DNA of 64,000 nt from Trinickia mobilis (GTDB taxonomy: Bacteria; Pseudomonadota; Gammaproteobacteria; Burkholderiales; Burkholderiaceae): the NCBI RefSeq assembly GCF_017315705.1, contig NZ_JAFLRF010000015.1, positions 1 to 64,000 of the forward strand, written 5' to 3'. The position numbers and the translations under genes are program-made. The notes under the pieces were generated by a model. The model had not been told where the DNA came from and ran no database searches. It worked only from the letters and a program-made list of their open reading frames with translations. Positions 9,007 to 17,790 of this stretch are shown in pieces (the first letter of the stretch is position 1; every line of letters begins with the position of its first letter).

Positions 9007-10551
9007 ATGGCCTCTCGTCGGACCCGCATCGAGACTGTCGGCATCGTAGGCACAGGCGCGATGGGACGCGGCATCGCGCAGATCGCGGCGCTCGCCGGCC
9101 TCACCGTGCGGCTCTTCGATACCGACCCGCAAGCCGTCTTAGCCGCACGCGATTACCTCGCGGACATCTTCGTCAAGCTGACCGTCAAGGGCAAACTCGA
9201 TGAAGCCGGCGCGCACGCCGCGCTCGCACGCGTGATCGGCGCGCAGGCGCTCGCCGAGCTCGCCGATTGCGATCTGGTGGTCGAGGCGATCGTCGAAAAG
9301 CTCGACGCCAAGCGCGCGCTCTTTCGCGAACTCGAAACCATCGTCAGCGGGCGCTGCGTGCTCGCGTCCAACACGTCGTCGCTGTCGATTACCGCCATTG
9401 CCGCCGCGTGCACGGATGCGTCGCGCGTCGTGGGCTATCACTTCTTCAATCCAGTGCCGCTCATGAAGGTCGTCGAAGTGATCGACGGGCTGCGCGGCGA
9501 TCCGGCTGCCGGCGACGCGCTCATGGACCTCGCACGCCGCATGGGACACACCCCCGTGCGCGCGAAGGACATGCCCGGCTTCATCGTCAACCACGCCGGA
9601 CGCGGGATGAATACCGAAGGGTTGCGCGTCGCGAGCGAGGGCGTGGCGAGCTTTGCCGATATCGACAGGATCATGCGCGAGCAGGCCGGCTTTCGCCTCG
9701 GTCCGTTCGAACTGCTCGACCTGACCGCGCTCGACGTGTCGCATCCCGTGATGGAGTCGATCTATCACCAGTTCTATGAGGAGCCCCGCTTCACGCCGTC
9801 GCCGATTACCGGCACGCGGCTCGCGGGCGGGCTGATCGGCAAGAAGGCAGGCGAAGGTTTTTATCGCTACGTCGACGGCAAGCAGCAAGTGCCCGGCGAG
9901 CCGAGCGCGCCCACCGCACTGCCGCAGCGCGTGTGGGTCAGCGGGCGTCATCCCGAGGCGCGCAACGCGGTGTTGGAACTCGTGACACGCGCCAACGTCG
10001 CGCTCGACGAAGGCGCAAAACCCGCTCGCGATTCCTTGATCGTCGTGACGCCGTTCGGTCTCGATGCGACGACGGCGGCCGTCGAAGAGCAACTGGATGC
10101 CAGCCGCACCGTCGCAATCGATGCCCTCTTCCCGCTCGCCACCGTCAAGCGCCGCACGCTGATGACGACGCCGGCCACGACACGCGCCGCGCGCGATGCC
10201 GCCCATGCGCTCTTCGCCGCCGACGGCGTGCCCGTCACGGCGATCCGCGATTCAACGGGCTTCGTCGCGCAGCGGATCGTCGCGACGATCGTCAACATCG
10301 GCTGCGACATCGCGCAGCGGCAGATCGCCTCGCCGCAAGATATCGACCTCGCCGTCACGCTCGGCCTCGGCTATCCGAAGGGACCGCTCGCACTCGGCGA
10401 TGCGCTCGGCGCGCAGACCCTCCTGACGATTCTGCGCAATATGTCGAACGTGCTCGGCGATCCGCGCTATCGGCCGTCGCCGTGGCTCGCGCGCCGCGCC
10501 CAGCTCTGCCTGCCGCTTACGAGCGCCGATGCGGCCGACGCCCCGAACTAA
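9007..10551 (+). CDS. 3-hydroxyacyl-CoA dehydrogenase
   Basis: A 514-residue NAD-dependent enzyme that oxidises 3-hydroxyacyl-CoA to 3-oxoacyl-CoA in beta-oxidation. The N-terminus has the Rossmann motif GTGAMGRG, a catalytic Ser/Asn region (SNTSSLSI) and the catalytic H145 in HFFNP. A second C-terminal dimerisation/substrate domain (STGFVAQRI, LGLGYPKGPLALGD) makes it longer than the short-chain form, as in PaaH-type proteins. The ATG at 9007 is preferred over an upstream alternative. The next gene, an enoyl-CoA hydratase, follows after 37 bp, suggesting an operon. Confidence 0.93.
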   Translation: MASRRTRIETVGIVGTGAMGRGIAQIAALAGLTVRLFDTDPQAVLAARDYLADIFVKLTVKGKLDEAGAHAALARVIGAQALAELADCDLVVEAIVEKLDAKRALFRELETIVSGRCVLASNTSSLSITAIAAACTDASRVVGYHFFNPVPLMKVVEVIDGLRGDPAAGDALMDLARRMGHTPVRAKDMPGFIVNHAGRGMNTEGLRVASEGVASFADIDRIMREQAGFRLGPFELLDLTALDVSHPVMESIYHQFYEEPRFTPSPITGTRLAGGLIGKKAGEGFYRYVDGKQQVPGEPSAPTALPQRVWVSGRHPEARNAVLELVTRANVALDEGAKPARDSLIVVTPFGLDATTAAVEEQLDASRTVAIDALFPLATVKRRTLMTTPATTRAARDAAHALFAADGVPVTAIRDSTGFVAQRIVATIVNIGCDIAQRQIASPQDIDLAVTLGLGYPKGPLALGDALGAQTLLTILRNMSNVLGDPRYRPSPWLARRAQLCLPLTSADAADAPN

Positions 10552-10588
10552 GATCGAATTCGAACACGCCACTGACCCAGGAACCACC

Positions 10589-11377
10589 ATGACCGCCGAA
10601 CTCCTCGCGTCGCGCCCGCCCGAAAGCGAATCGACGCTCGTTCTCACGCTCTCGAACCCCGGCGCGCGCAACGCGCTGCATCCTGACATGTACGCCGCCG
10701 GCATCGAGGCGCTCGACACTGCCGAGCGCGATGCGTCGATCCGCGCGATCGTGCTGACCGGCGCGGACGGCTTCTTTTGCGCGGGCGGCAACCTGAACCG
10801 GCTGCTCGAGAACCGCGCGAAAGATCCGTCGGTGCAGGCGCAAAGCATCGACCTGCTCGGCGAGTGGATCTCGGCGCTGCGCGCCTCGACGAAGCCGGCG
10901 ATTGCTGCCGTGGCCGGCGCCGCGGCCGGCGCGGGCTTCTCGCTCGCACTGGCGTGCGATCTGATCGTCGCCGCGGACGATGCGAAATTCGTCATGTCGT
11001 ATTCGCGCGTCGGCCTCACACCCGACGGCGGCGGGTCGTGGTTTCTCGCGCGCGCCTTGCCGCGCCAGCTCGCGACCGAAATCCTGCTCGAAGCCAAGCC
11101 GGTCGCCGCCACGCGCCTCGTCGAACTGGGCGTCGTGAACCGGCTCGCGAAGCCATCCGCCGTGCTCGACACCGCGCTCGCCTGGGCCAACGAGCTTGGG
11201 CGCGTTTCGCCGAACGCCGCCACGCGGATCAAGTCGCTCGTCGCCGCGGCCGATTCGCAGCCGCTCGCCGATCACCTGATTGCCGAGCGCGACAGCTTCG
11301 TCGCGTCGCTCCATCACCGCGACGGGCTCGAAGGCATCACCGCATTCCTCGAAAAACGCGCCCCGGTCTACAAATGA
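10589..11377 (+). CDS. Enoyl-CoA hydratase/isomerase family protein
   Basis: A 262-residue crotonase-fold protein. The oxyanion-hole segments are clear: FFCAGGNL and AGAAAGAGFSLALACD. In the second catalytic region it has SRVGLTPDGGGSW, with Asp where hydratases often have Glu, as in PaaG-like isomerases, so hydratase versus isomerase activity is uncertain. Its stop codon overlaps the start of the following histidine phosphatase gene (ATGA), which implies translational coupling. Confidence 0.92.
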   Translation: MTAELLASRPPESESTLVLTLSNPGARNALHPDMYAAGIEALDTAERDASIRAIVLTGADGFFCAGGNLNRLLENRAKDPSVQAQSIDLLGEWISALRASTKPAIAAVAGAAAGAGFSLALACDLIVAADDAKFVMSYSRVGLTPDGGGSWFLARALPRQLATEILLEAKPVAATRLVELGVVNRLAKPSAVLDTALAWANELGRVSPNAATRIKSLVAAADSQPLADHLIAERDSFVASLHHRDGLEGITAFLEKRAPVYK

Positions 11378-12105
11378 GCGATCCGACGACAGCAGGCTTC
11401 GACATGCCCAAGCGCCGCCGCATCTTCCTGATGCGGCACGGCGACGTGACTTACTTCGACGCCTCGGGCCGCGCGATCGAGCCCGAAACGGTGCCGCTCA
11501 ACGCGAACGGCCGCGAACAGGCCAGCGCGGCGGGCCGCGAGTTCGCCGCGCACGAGGTGCGCTTCGATCGCGTGATCGTGAGCGGCTTGCCGCGCACGGT
11601 CGAAACAGCGCAGCGCGTGCTGGCGGAGACGGGACAGAAGATCGAGATCGAAATCTGGCCCGAATGGCAGGAGATTCGCGGCGGACGCCTTGCGGGCCTG
11701 CCGCCCGGCGAAGTCGAATCCGCCTTTCTGCGCGTGTTCGACGGCATCGTCGCCGAGGACACGCACTTCCTCGGCGGCGAGACGATCGGCGAATTGCTCG
11801 ATCGCGTGCTGCCGCCCGTCGCAAAGCTGCGCGACGATCCGTTGTGGGACACGGCGCTGCTCGTGCTGCACGGCGGCGTCAATCGCGCGCTGCTCTCGCA
11901 CGCGATCACGGCAGGCGGGCGCGCGTTCTTCGGCCACCTCGCGCAGGCGACGGGCTGCATCAACGCGCTCGACGTCGGCGGCGAGCCGCGCGACTGGGTC
12001 ATCCGCACGCTCAACTATTCGCCGCCGTCCCCGCTATTCAAGGACGTGCGCAACACGACGATGGAACTGCTCTACGCGCAATACCTTCGATATAAGCGCG
12101 ACTGA
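11374..12105 (+). CDS. Histidine phosphatase family protein
   Basis: A 243-residue member of the phosphoglycerate-mutase-like phosphatase superfamily. The phospho-acceptor motif R21-H22-G23 is in IFLMRHGD. SGLPRTVETA and the late LHGGVNRA supply the other conserved Arg and His. It starts by overlapping the enoyl-CoA hydratase stop codon and sits just before a kinase-like gene. Its substrate is unknown. Its place between acyl-CoA enzymes and a putative acyl-CoA kinase suggests a role in that pathway. Confidence 0.9.
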   Translation: MSDPTTAGFDMPKRRRIFLMRHGDVTYFDASGRAIEPETVPLNANGREQASAAGREFAAHEVRFDRVIVSGLPRTVETAQRVLAETGQKIEIEIWPEWQEIRGGRLAGLPPGEVESAFLRVFDGIVAEDTHFLGGETIGELLDRVLPPVAKLRDDPLWDTALLVLHGGVNRALLSHAITAGGRAFFGHLAQATGCINALDVGGEPRDWVIRTLNYSPPSPLFKDVRNTTMELLYAQYLRYKRD

Positions 12106-12141
12106 GCACGAGTATCGAACCCAACCGATCTGGAGGAGACA

Positions 12142-13266
12142 ATGGCAACGAGCCGTCCAGCAGCAGATTCGGATCCGCCGCAAGACTATTCGGCGTTCGT
12201 CGGCACCCGCGCGGTGTCCGAGCGTCAGCGTTTCGACATCGCGGCGCTCGGAGAATGGCTCGCCGCGCACGTCGACGGCTTCGCCGGGCCGCTCGCTGTC
12301 GAGCAATTCGCCGGCGGCCAGTCGAACCCCACGTTCAAGCTCGTCACGCCGTCGCGCAGCTACGTGATGCGCGCGAAACCCGGCCCTGCCGCGAAGCTCT
12401 TGCCGTCCGCGCACGCGATCGAGCGCGAGTACCGCGTGATGGACGCGCTCGCAGGCACCGATGTCCCCGTCGCGCAAATGCTCGCGCTTTGCGAAGACGA
12501 AGCGGTGATCGGCCGTGCGTTCTACGTGATGGAGTTCGTCGCGGGCCGCGTGCTGTGGGACCCGTCGCTGCCCGGCATGTCGAGCGCCGAACGCGCGGCG
12601 ATCTACGACGAAATGAATCGCGTGATCGCGGCATTGCATACGATCGATGTCGAGAAGGCCGGCCTTGCCGACTACGGCAAGCCGGGCAACTACTTCGCGC
12701 GGCAGATCGGCCGCTGGAGCAAGCAGTACCAGGCGTCCGAGACCGAGCCGATCGAAGCGATGCACCGGCTCATCGAATGGCTGCCGCAGCACATGCCGGC
12801 TGAAGCGGACGACGGCACGCAGGGACAGAGGCGCGTGTCGATCGTGCACGGCGACTACCGGCTCGACAATCTGATCTTCCATCCAAGCGAGCCGCGCGTG
12901 CTCGCAGTGCTCGACTGGGAGCTGTCGACGCTCGGCAGCCCGCTCGCCGACTTCGCCTACCATTGCATGGCGTGGCACGTCGACCCCAAGCAGTTTCGCG
13001 GCATCGCCGGGCTCGATTGGACGGCGCTCGGCATTCCCGATGAAGCTCATTACGTGCAGCGCTATTGCGAACGCACGGGCTTGAAGATCGAAGGCGACTG
13101 GAACTTCTACCTGGCCTACAACATGTTCCGCATCGCGGCGATCCTGCAAGGGATCATGAAGCGCGTCGTCGAGGGCACGGCGGCGAGCGCACAAGCGGCC
13201 GACGCCGGCCGCCGCGCACGGCCGATGGCCGAACTGGCGTGGCAGTACGCGCAGAAAGTGCGCTGA
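12142..13266 (+). CDS. Phosphotransferase (APH family, ACAD10/11 or LvaA-like kinase)
   Basis: A 374-residue protein of the aminoglycoside-phosphotransferase/choline-kinase fold. It has an N-lobe with GGQSNPTF, the catalytic Brenner motif VHGDYRLDNLIF around H236-D238, and the metal-binding LDWELSTLG. It resembles the kinase part of human ACAD10/ACAD11 and Pseudomonas LvaA, which phosphorylate 4-hydroxyacyl-CoA. GGAGGAG precedes the ATG. An acyl-CoA dehydrogenase follows 49 bp downstream, the arrangement that is fused in ACAD11. The substrate here is inferred. Confidence 0.88.
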   Translation: MATSRPAADSDPPQDYSAFVGTRAVSERQRFDIAALGEWLAAHVDGFAGPLAVEQFAGGQSNPTFKLVTPSRSYVMRAKPGPAAKLLPSAHAIEREYRVMDALAGTDVPVAQMLALCEDEAVIGRAFYVMEFVAGRVLWDPSLPGMSSAERAAIYDEMNRVIAALHTIDVEKAGLADYGKPGNYFARQIGRWSKQYQASETEPIEAMHRLIEWLPQHMPAEADDGTQGQRRVSIVHGDYRLDNLIFHPSEPRVLAVLDWELSTLGSPLADFAYHCMAWHVDPKQFRGIAGLDWTALGIPDEAHYVQRYCERTGLKIEGDWNFYLAYNMFRIAAILQGIMKRVVEGTAASAQAADAGRRARPMAELAWQYAQKVR

Positions 13267-13315
13267 GCTCGGCACCGATACCGTCACGAAAGAAACCGTC
13301 CCAGCGGGAGGCATC

Positions 13316-14552
13316 ATGAATTTCGACTACACCCCGAAAGTCCAGGCGTTGCGCGAGAAGCTCCTCGCGTTCTTCGACGAGCACGTCTATCCGAACGAAA
13401 AGACGTTCTACGAGGAAATCGCTCGCAACCGGCAAAACGGCAATGCGTGGATACCGACGCAAATCGTCGAGACGCTCAAGACGCGCGCGCGAGGCCGGCC
13501 TATGGAATCTCTTCCTGCCCGCCTCGAAGCGCGGCGCAGGCCTGACGAACCTCGAATACGCGCCGCTCTGCGAGATCATGGGCCGCGTGCCCTGGGCGCC
13601 GGAAGTCTTCAACTGCAACGCGCCCGACACCGGCAACATGGAAACGCTCGAGCGCTACGGCAGCGAAGCGAACAAGCGCGAATGGCTCGAGCCGCTGCTC
13701 GAAGGCCGGATCCGCTCGGCGTTCCTGATGACCGAGCCTGACGTGGCGTCCTCCGATGCGACGAACATCCAGACGCGCATCGAGCGCGACGGCACCGACT
13801 ACGTGCTCAACGGGCGCAAGTGGTGGTCGTCGGGCGCGGGCGATCCGCGCTGCAAGATCTATATCGTGATGGGCAAGACCGATCCCGACGCGGCGAAACA
13901 CCAGCAGCAATCGATGATTCTCGTCCCCGCGGACAGCGCCGGCATCACCGTGCACCGGCCGCTGTCGGTGTTCGGCTACGACGACGCGCCGCACGGCCAC
14001 ATGGAGATCACGCTCGAAAACGTGCGTGTGCCCGCATCGAACATGCTGCTGGGCGTTGGCCGCGGCTTCGAGATTGCGCAAGGCCGCCTCGGTCCGGGCC
14101 GCATCCACCACTGCATGCGCTTGATCGGGCTCGCGGAACGCGCGCTCGAATTGATGTGCAAGCGCACCTCGCAGCGCGTCGCGTTCGGCAAGCCCATCGC
14201 CGCGCAGACGGTCACGCAGGAACGCATCGCCGAAGCGCGTTGCATGATCGAACAGGCGCGCCTCTTGACGCTGAAGACCGCCTACATGATGGACACCGTC
14301 GGCAACAAGGGCGCGCGCGGGGAGATCGCGATGATCAAGGTCGTCGCACCGAACATGGCGTGCCAGGTGATCGACTGGGCGATCCAGGCGCACGGCGGCG
14401 GCGGCGTCAGCGACGACTTCCCGCTCGCCTACGCGTACGCGTCGGCCCGCACGCTGCGCTTCGCTGACGGCCCCGACGAAGTGCACCGCAACGCGATCGC
14501 GAAGCTCGAACTCGCGCGCTACGTGGACCCTGAAGCGGCCGCGCACGGCTGA
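13316..14552 (+). pseudogene. Acyl-CoA dehydrogenase (ACAD11-like), frameshifted
   Basis: Two overlapping frames together encode one acyl-CoA dehydrogenase of about 412 residues. The first frame (from ATG 13316) gives the N-terminal helices up to IVETLKTRA. The second resumes as [10 protein letters not shown] and runs to the stop at 14552, with the FAD/substrate motifs [24 protein letters not shown] and the C-terminal [14 protein letters not shown]. The switch lies in a CG-dinucleotide run at 13482-13491, where one more CG would restore the frame. It may be a true slippage mutation, phase variation or a sequencing error. Its partner is the upstream kinase. Confidence 0.85.
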
Positions 14553-14674
14553 GAAACCCGGACGCCAAGCCGGATTTTCGAGGCCGTCAGCAGCACGTAG
14601 CAATCCATGCTCTAATTTTTTCCGTGCTTTTGGCGCCGCGTGTGCGGCGCCGTCCTTATGGAAAAGGAGACGAG

Positions 14675-14776
14675 ATGCACTATCCCCACGCTCACTTGCT
14701 TTGCATGGGACCGGAGTACGCGCTAAAGCGCTACTCCGGATCGACACGTTCGCTGCCCCCGAAGGAGGCGTCATGA
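14675..14776 (+). CDS. Small leader ORF within a composite repeat
   Basis: A 33-codon ORF begins with MHYPHAHLL and has a good ribosome-binding site (AAGGAGAC, 5-nt spacing). Its TGA overlaps the ATG of the following glutathione transferase gene (ATGA). The first codons and the last part (RSLPPKEA) match the two other copies of the same repeat at 16037-16156 and 20307-20417, and a hairpin element is inserted between them. It probably acts as a coupling leader rather than a functional peptide. Whether it is translated is not proven. Confidence 0.45.
   Translation: MHYPHAHLLCMGPEYALKRYSGSTRSLPPKEAS
14698..14745 (+). repeat. Hairpin repeat, copy 1
   Basis: The element begins GCTTTGCATGGGACC and folds with stem CCGGAGTA (14711-14718) and TACTCCGG (14732-14739) around an inner GCGC-TAAA-GCGC. 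Three other copies lie at 17791-17838, 38878-38925 and 38932-38974. This copy interrupts the leader-ORF repeat but keeps its frame open. Confidence 0.85.
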
Positions 14777-15465
14777 TCGACGTCTATAGCTGGGCGACCC
14801 CGAACGGCCATAAGGTTCACATCATGCTCGAGGAGACGGGCCTCGATTACAACGTGCACGGCGTCGACATCGGCGCCGGCGACCAGTTCAAGCCCGAGTT
14901 CCTCGCGATCAGCCCGAACAACAAGATCCCGGCGATCGTCGATTCGCAAGGGCCTGGCGGCAAGCCGCTGTCGCTGTTCGAATCGGGCGCGATCCTGATC
15001 TATCTGGCCGAGAAGACCGGCAAGTTCCTCTCCGCCGATCCCGCCGCCCGCTACACGACGCTGCAATGGCTGATGTTCCAGATGGGCGGCATCGGCCCGA
15101 TGTTCGGTCAGACGCACCATTTCCGCATCTATGCGCCCGAGCAGATCGAATACGCGGTCAGCCGCTACACGAACGAGACGAAGCGCCTGTACGGCGTGAT
15201 GGATACGAAGCTCGGCAAGACGCAATATCTCGCGGGCAACGATTACTCGATCGCCGACATCGCGAGCTTTCCATGGACACGCTCCTGGAAGAACCAGGGC
15301 GTCGATCTGGACGACTTCCCGAACGTGAAACGCTGGCATGAAGCGATTGCGGCGCGGCCGGCGGTCCAGCGCGCGGTCGAAGTGCTGGCGTCGGAACGCA
15401 AGGCTTCGTTCGACGACAAAGCGAAGGAAGTGCTGTTCGGCGCGACGCAATACGCGCGGCATTGA
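14773..15465 (+). CDS. Glutathione S-transferase, YfcG-like
   Basis: A 230-residue protein resembling E. coli YfcG/YghU (Nu-class, disulfide-bond reductase). The N-terminal thioredoxin domain carries DVYSWATPNGHKV, the cis-Pro motif NKIPAIVD and the glutathione-binding ESGAIL. The C-terminal domain has WLMFQMGGIGPMFGQ and FPWTRSW, typical for this subgroup. A strong GAAGGAGG site precedes the ATG, and a small leader ORF overlaps it. It probably handles glutathione-dependent disulfide or peroxide reduction in the cytoplasm. Confidence 0.93.
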   Translation: MIDVYSWATPNGHKVHIMLEETGLDYNVHGVDIGAGDQFKPEFLAISPNNKIPAIVDSQGPGGKPLSLFESGAILIYLAEKTGKFLSADPAARYTTLQWLMFQMGGIGPMFGQTHHFRIYAPEQIEYAVSRYTNETKRLYGVMDTKLGKTQYLAGNDYSIADIASFPWTRSWKNQGVDLDDFPNVKRWHEAIAARPAVQRAVEVLASERKASFDDKAKEVLFGATQYARH

Positions 15466-15540
15466 GCGGCAACCGCGCCGCGGGGCATTGTGGCGAGCGG
15501 CCCTCGACGTGCCGCTCGCCGCGCCCTGCAACGAACTTCC

Positions 15541-16047
15541 TTAGAAATAGTGCCGCGTGATGAACTCGGCGACGCAAACCGGCTTGTCGCTGCCGCCCGC
15601 AGCGCCGCCTTCGGCTTCGAGCGTCACGTTCCAGATGACCTGTACGCCGCCGCCGTCCACATCGGTCACGCCCTCCACCTGAAAGCGCGCCCGCACGCGC
15701 GCACCCACCCGAACCGGCGCCGTGAAGCGTACGCGATTGAGCCCGTAGTTGACGCCCATGCGCTGCCGCATCGCGACGGTCTTTTCGAGCAGCGCCGGGA
15801 CCAGCGACAACGTCAGGAATCCATGCGCGACCGCTCCGCCGAACGGCGAATCGCGCGCGGCCCGTTCGGGGTCGACGTGTATCCACTGGTGATCGCCGGT
15901 CGCATCCGCAAACATGCCGACGCGAGCCTGATCGATTTCGACCCAGCCGCTCGTCAGCGGCGCGGCGCCGATGAGCGAGCGCAGCGCGTCGGCATCGCCG
16001 AGCTCGACGATCGCGTTCTGCGCAGAAGCCGGCATCTCAGGCGTCAT
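15541..16047 (-). CDS. MaoC family (R)-hydratase
   Basis: A 168-residue single hot-dog-fold protein of the MaoC/PhaJ hydratase type. The catalytic Asp and His are in FADATGDHQWIHVDP. It probably adds water across the double bond of an enoyl-CoA. It is last in a minus-strand series of two acyl-CoA dehydrogenases and two MaoC proteins. A start further upstream would add residues derived from a repeat; the ATG at 16047 has GGGAGG upstream and is preferred. Confidence 0.9.
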   Translation of the reverse strand: MTPEMPASAQNAIVELGDADALRSLIGAAPLTSGWVEIDQARVGMFADATGDHQWIHVDPERAARDSPFGGAVAHGFLTLSLVPALLEKTVAMRQRMGVNYGLNRVRFTAPVRVGARVRARFQVEGVTDVDGGGVQVIWNVTLEAEGGAAGGSDKPVCVAEFITRHYF

Positions 16048-16156
16048 GTTGCCTCCCGTCCCCCAGGGGACTTCCTTCGGGGCGCTGGGCCGCCCCAAGG
16101 AAGGCAACCGCCCTCGCGGCTGGAAGCGAACAATAGTGAGCGTGGGGGCGGTTCAT
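16037..16156 (-). CDS. Small leader ORF carried by a repeat (copy A)
   Basis: A 39-codon ORF starting MNRPHAHYCSL. Its ATG overlaps the TGA of the upstream MaoC gene, and its own TGA falls 11 nt inside the next MaoC gene. It therefore links two genes by overlapping stop and start codons at both ends. The DNA from its ATG to the next ATG (109 bp) is clearly similar to the 111-bp copy at 20307-20417. Probably a repeat-derived coupling leader. Confidence 0.45.
   Translation of the reverse strand: MNRPHAHYCSLPAARAVAFLGAAQRPEGSPLGDGRQHDA
16048..16156 (-). repeat. Dispersed leader repeat, copy A (109 bp)
   Basis: On the minus strand this begins ATGAACCGCCCCCACGCTCAC, continues through TTCGCT and GGGGCGGCCCAGCGCCCCGAAG, and ends in a ribosome-binding site (GGGAGG) for the next gene. 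The same order of blocks is found at 20307-20417 and, interrupted, at 14675-14772. Confidence 0.8.
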
Positions 16157-16611
16157 CGGGTGCCTCCCGGATTACGCAGCCCGAAAATCACCTTCGAGCG
16201 CACGACGATAACCGTCTCCCCGTTCTGGTTGATGCCTTCCCATTGGATCGACACGATGCCGCGGTCCGGACGGCTCTCGGATACGCGCTTGTCGAGGACC
16301 GTGTTCTTCATCAGGATCGTGTCGCCGGCGCGCACCGGCTTGATCCAGCGGACTTCGTCGACGCCGGGCGAGCCCATCGACGTCGAACCGCGCAACTGAT
16401 TGCGCACGACAAGACCCATCATGACCGAACACGTATGCCAGCCGCTCGCGATCAGACCGCCGAACGGGGACGCCTTCGCGGCGGCCTCGTCCACATGGAA
16501 CGGCTGCGGGTCGAACTGCTCGCCGAACCGGATGATTTCGTCGGCGCCGAACGTGTGCTCGCCGACGTCCGCCGTCGTGCCGACTTCAAAGTCTTCGTAA
16601 CTCATACCCAT
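16153..16611 (-). CDS. MaoC family dehydratase
   Basis: A 152-residue hot-dog-fold protein. The hydratase motif reads FGEQFDPQPFHVDEAA, with the Asp/His pair that catalyses hydration. It follows two acyl-CoA dehydrogenases on the same strand. Paired MaoC proteins can act as heteromeric enoyl-CoA hydratases for bulky substrates, as in steroid side-chain degradation; that is a possibility here, not shown. The ATG at 16611 has AAGGAG 7 nt upstream. Confidence 0.9.
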   Translation of the reverse strand: MGMSYEDFEVGTTADVGEHTFGADEIIRFGEQFDPQPFHVDEAAAKASPFGGLIASGWHTCSVMMGLVVRNQLRGSTSMGSPGVDEVRWIKPVRAGDTILMKNTVLDKRVSESRPDRGIVSIQWEGINQNGETVIVVRSKVIFGLRNPGGTR

Positions 16612-16651
16612 TGTTCTGCTCCTTCATTGAAGTGAGTCTTCGCGACAGCGC

Positions 16652-17779
16652 TCAGGCATCGGCCGTCGCGAAACCCGGCAGCGCCGCGAAGCGCGCGAGG
16701 TGATGGTCGACGTCGCCGAGCGTCGTCTCGATGATCGCGAGCCGCTTGAACCAGTGCGCCGCCGCGACCTCGTTGGTCACGCCCATGCCGCCGTGCAACT
16801 GCACCGCTTGCTGACCGACGAAGCGCGCGGCTTGTCCGATGCGCACTTTCGCCGCCGATACCGCGCGGCGCCGCTCGTCGGCATCGCGGCTCGCATAGCG
16901 GACCGCCGCCAGATACGCGAGCGAACGCGCCTGTTCCGTATGAATCAGCATCTCGGCCATTCGGTGCTGCAGCACCTGGAAGCGCGCAATCGGCACGCCA
17001 AACTGCTGACGCGCTTTCGTGTATTCGAGGGTTGCATGATTCAGCGCGTCGAGCGCGCCGATGGCTTCCGCGCACAGCAGGACGATGCCATAGTCGGCGA
17101 TGTGCTCGAGCGTCGCTGCTCCCGCGTGCACGCCGGCAAGCCGGCGGGCGGGCGTATTGGCGAACGTGAGCGTCGCGGCGCGCTGACCGTCGATCGTGCG
17201 GTACTCGGCAACCTCGGCGTGCGCCGCGTCGCGCGGCACGATGAACAACGCGATTTCGCCGGCAAGACGCGCCGGCACGATCCAATAGTCCGCTTGCGCG
17301 CCGTGCTGCACGATCGATTTGCATCCGGTCAGCGTGAATCGGCCGCCCTCTTCTTTGGCAGTAGTCGCGATATCGAACAGGTCGTAGCGCGCGTGAGGCT
17401 CATGAAACGCCACAGCGAGCTTGATCTCGCCTGCGCCCGCGCGTTCGAGCCATTGCGCGTCGTCGCCGTCGCCCGTACCCGCAAGACGCAGCGCCTCGAT
17501 GCCGACCGCCGTCGCCCAATACGGCTCGACGACGAGCCCTCGCCCCAGCTCCTGCATCACGACGAGCATGTCGACCGCACTGCCGCCGAACCCGCCCTGC
17601 GCTTCGGGCACCGGCAGCGCCGTCAGGCCAAGCTCGGCGAAAGCGCCCCAATGCGCGGCCGAGACGCCCGGCTCCGACCGCACGATGGCCTGCCGCGTTT
17701 CGAAGCCGTAGTGCTTCTCGAGATAGCGACGCAGCGCGTCGGCGAATTGCTGCTGTTCATCGGTGAAGGTGAAGTCCAT
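16652..17779 (-). CDS. Acyl-CoA dehydrogenase family protein (second subunit type)
   Basis: A 375-residue acyl-CoA dehydrogenase starting MDFTFTDEQQQF. FAD/CoA-binding segments and the C-terminal QLHGGMGVTNE are visible, but the chain is shorter than its upstream neighbour and lacks the terminal YGGSNEIQ-type motif. Such unequal pairs often form alpha2beta2 acyl-CoA dehydrogenases with one complete active site per pair. A repeat hairpin separates it from the upstream gene. AGGAG lies 9 nt before the ATG. Confidence 0.9.
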   Translation of the reverse strand: MDFTFTDEQQQFADALRRYLEKHYGFETRQAIVRSEPGVSAAHWGAFAELGLTALPVPEAQGGFGGSAVDMLVVMQELGRGLVVEPYWATAVGIEALRLAGTGDGDDAQWLERAGAGEIKLAVAFHEPHARYDLFDIATTAKEEGGRFTLTGCKSIVQHGAQADYWIVPARLAGEIALFIVPRDAAHAEVAEYRTIDGQRAATLTFANTPARRLAGVHAGAATLEHIADYGIVLLCAEAIGALDALNHATLEYTKARQQFGVPIARFQVLQHRMAEMLIHTEQARSLAYLAAVRYASRDADERRRAVSAAKVRIGQAARFVGQQAVQLHGGMGVTNEVAAAHWFKRLAIIETTLGDVDHHLARFAALPGFATADA

Positions 17780-17790
17780 GCGCCGCTCCT

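Noticed and set aside
14632-14651. Terminator after the frameshifted acyl-CoA dehydrogenase
   Set aside because: An 8-bp GC stem is present, but T residues lie only on its 5' side on the plus strand.
16048-16107. N-terminal extension of the MaoC protein starting at 16107
   Set aside because: These 20 residues come from the dispersed repeat; the ATG at 16047 has its own good ribosome-binding site.
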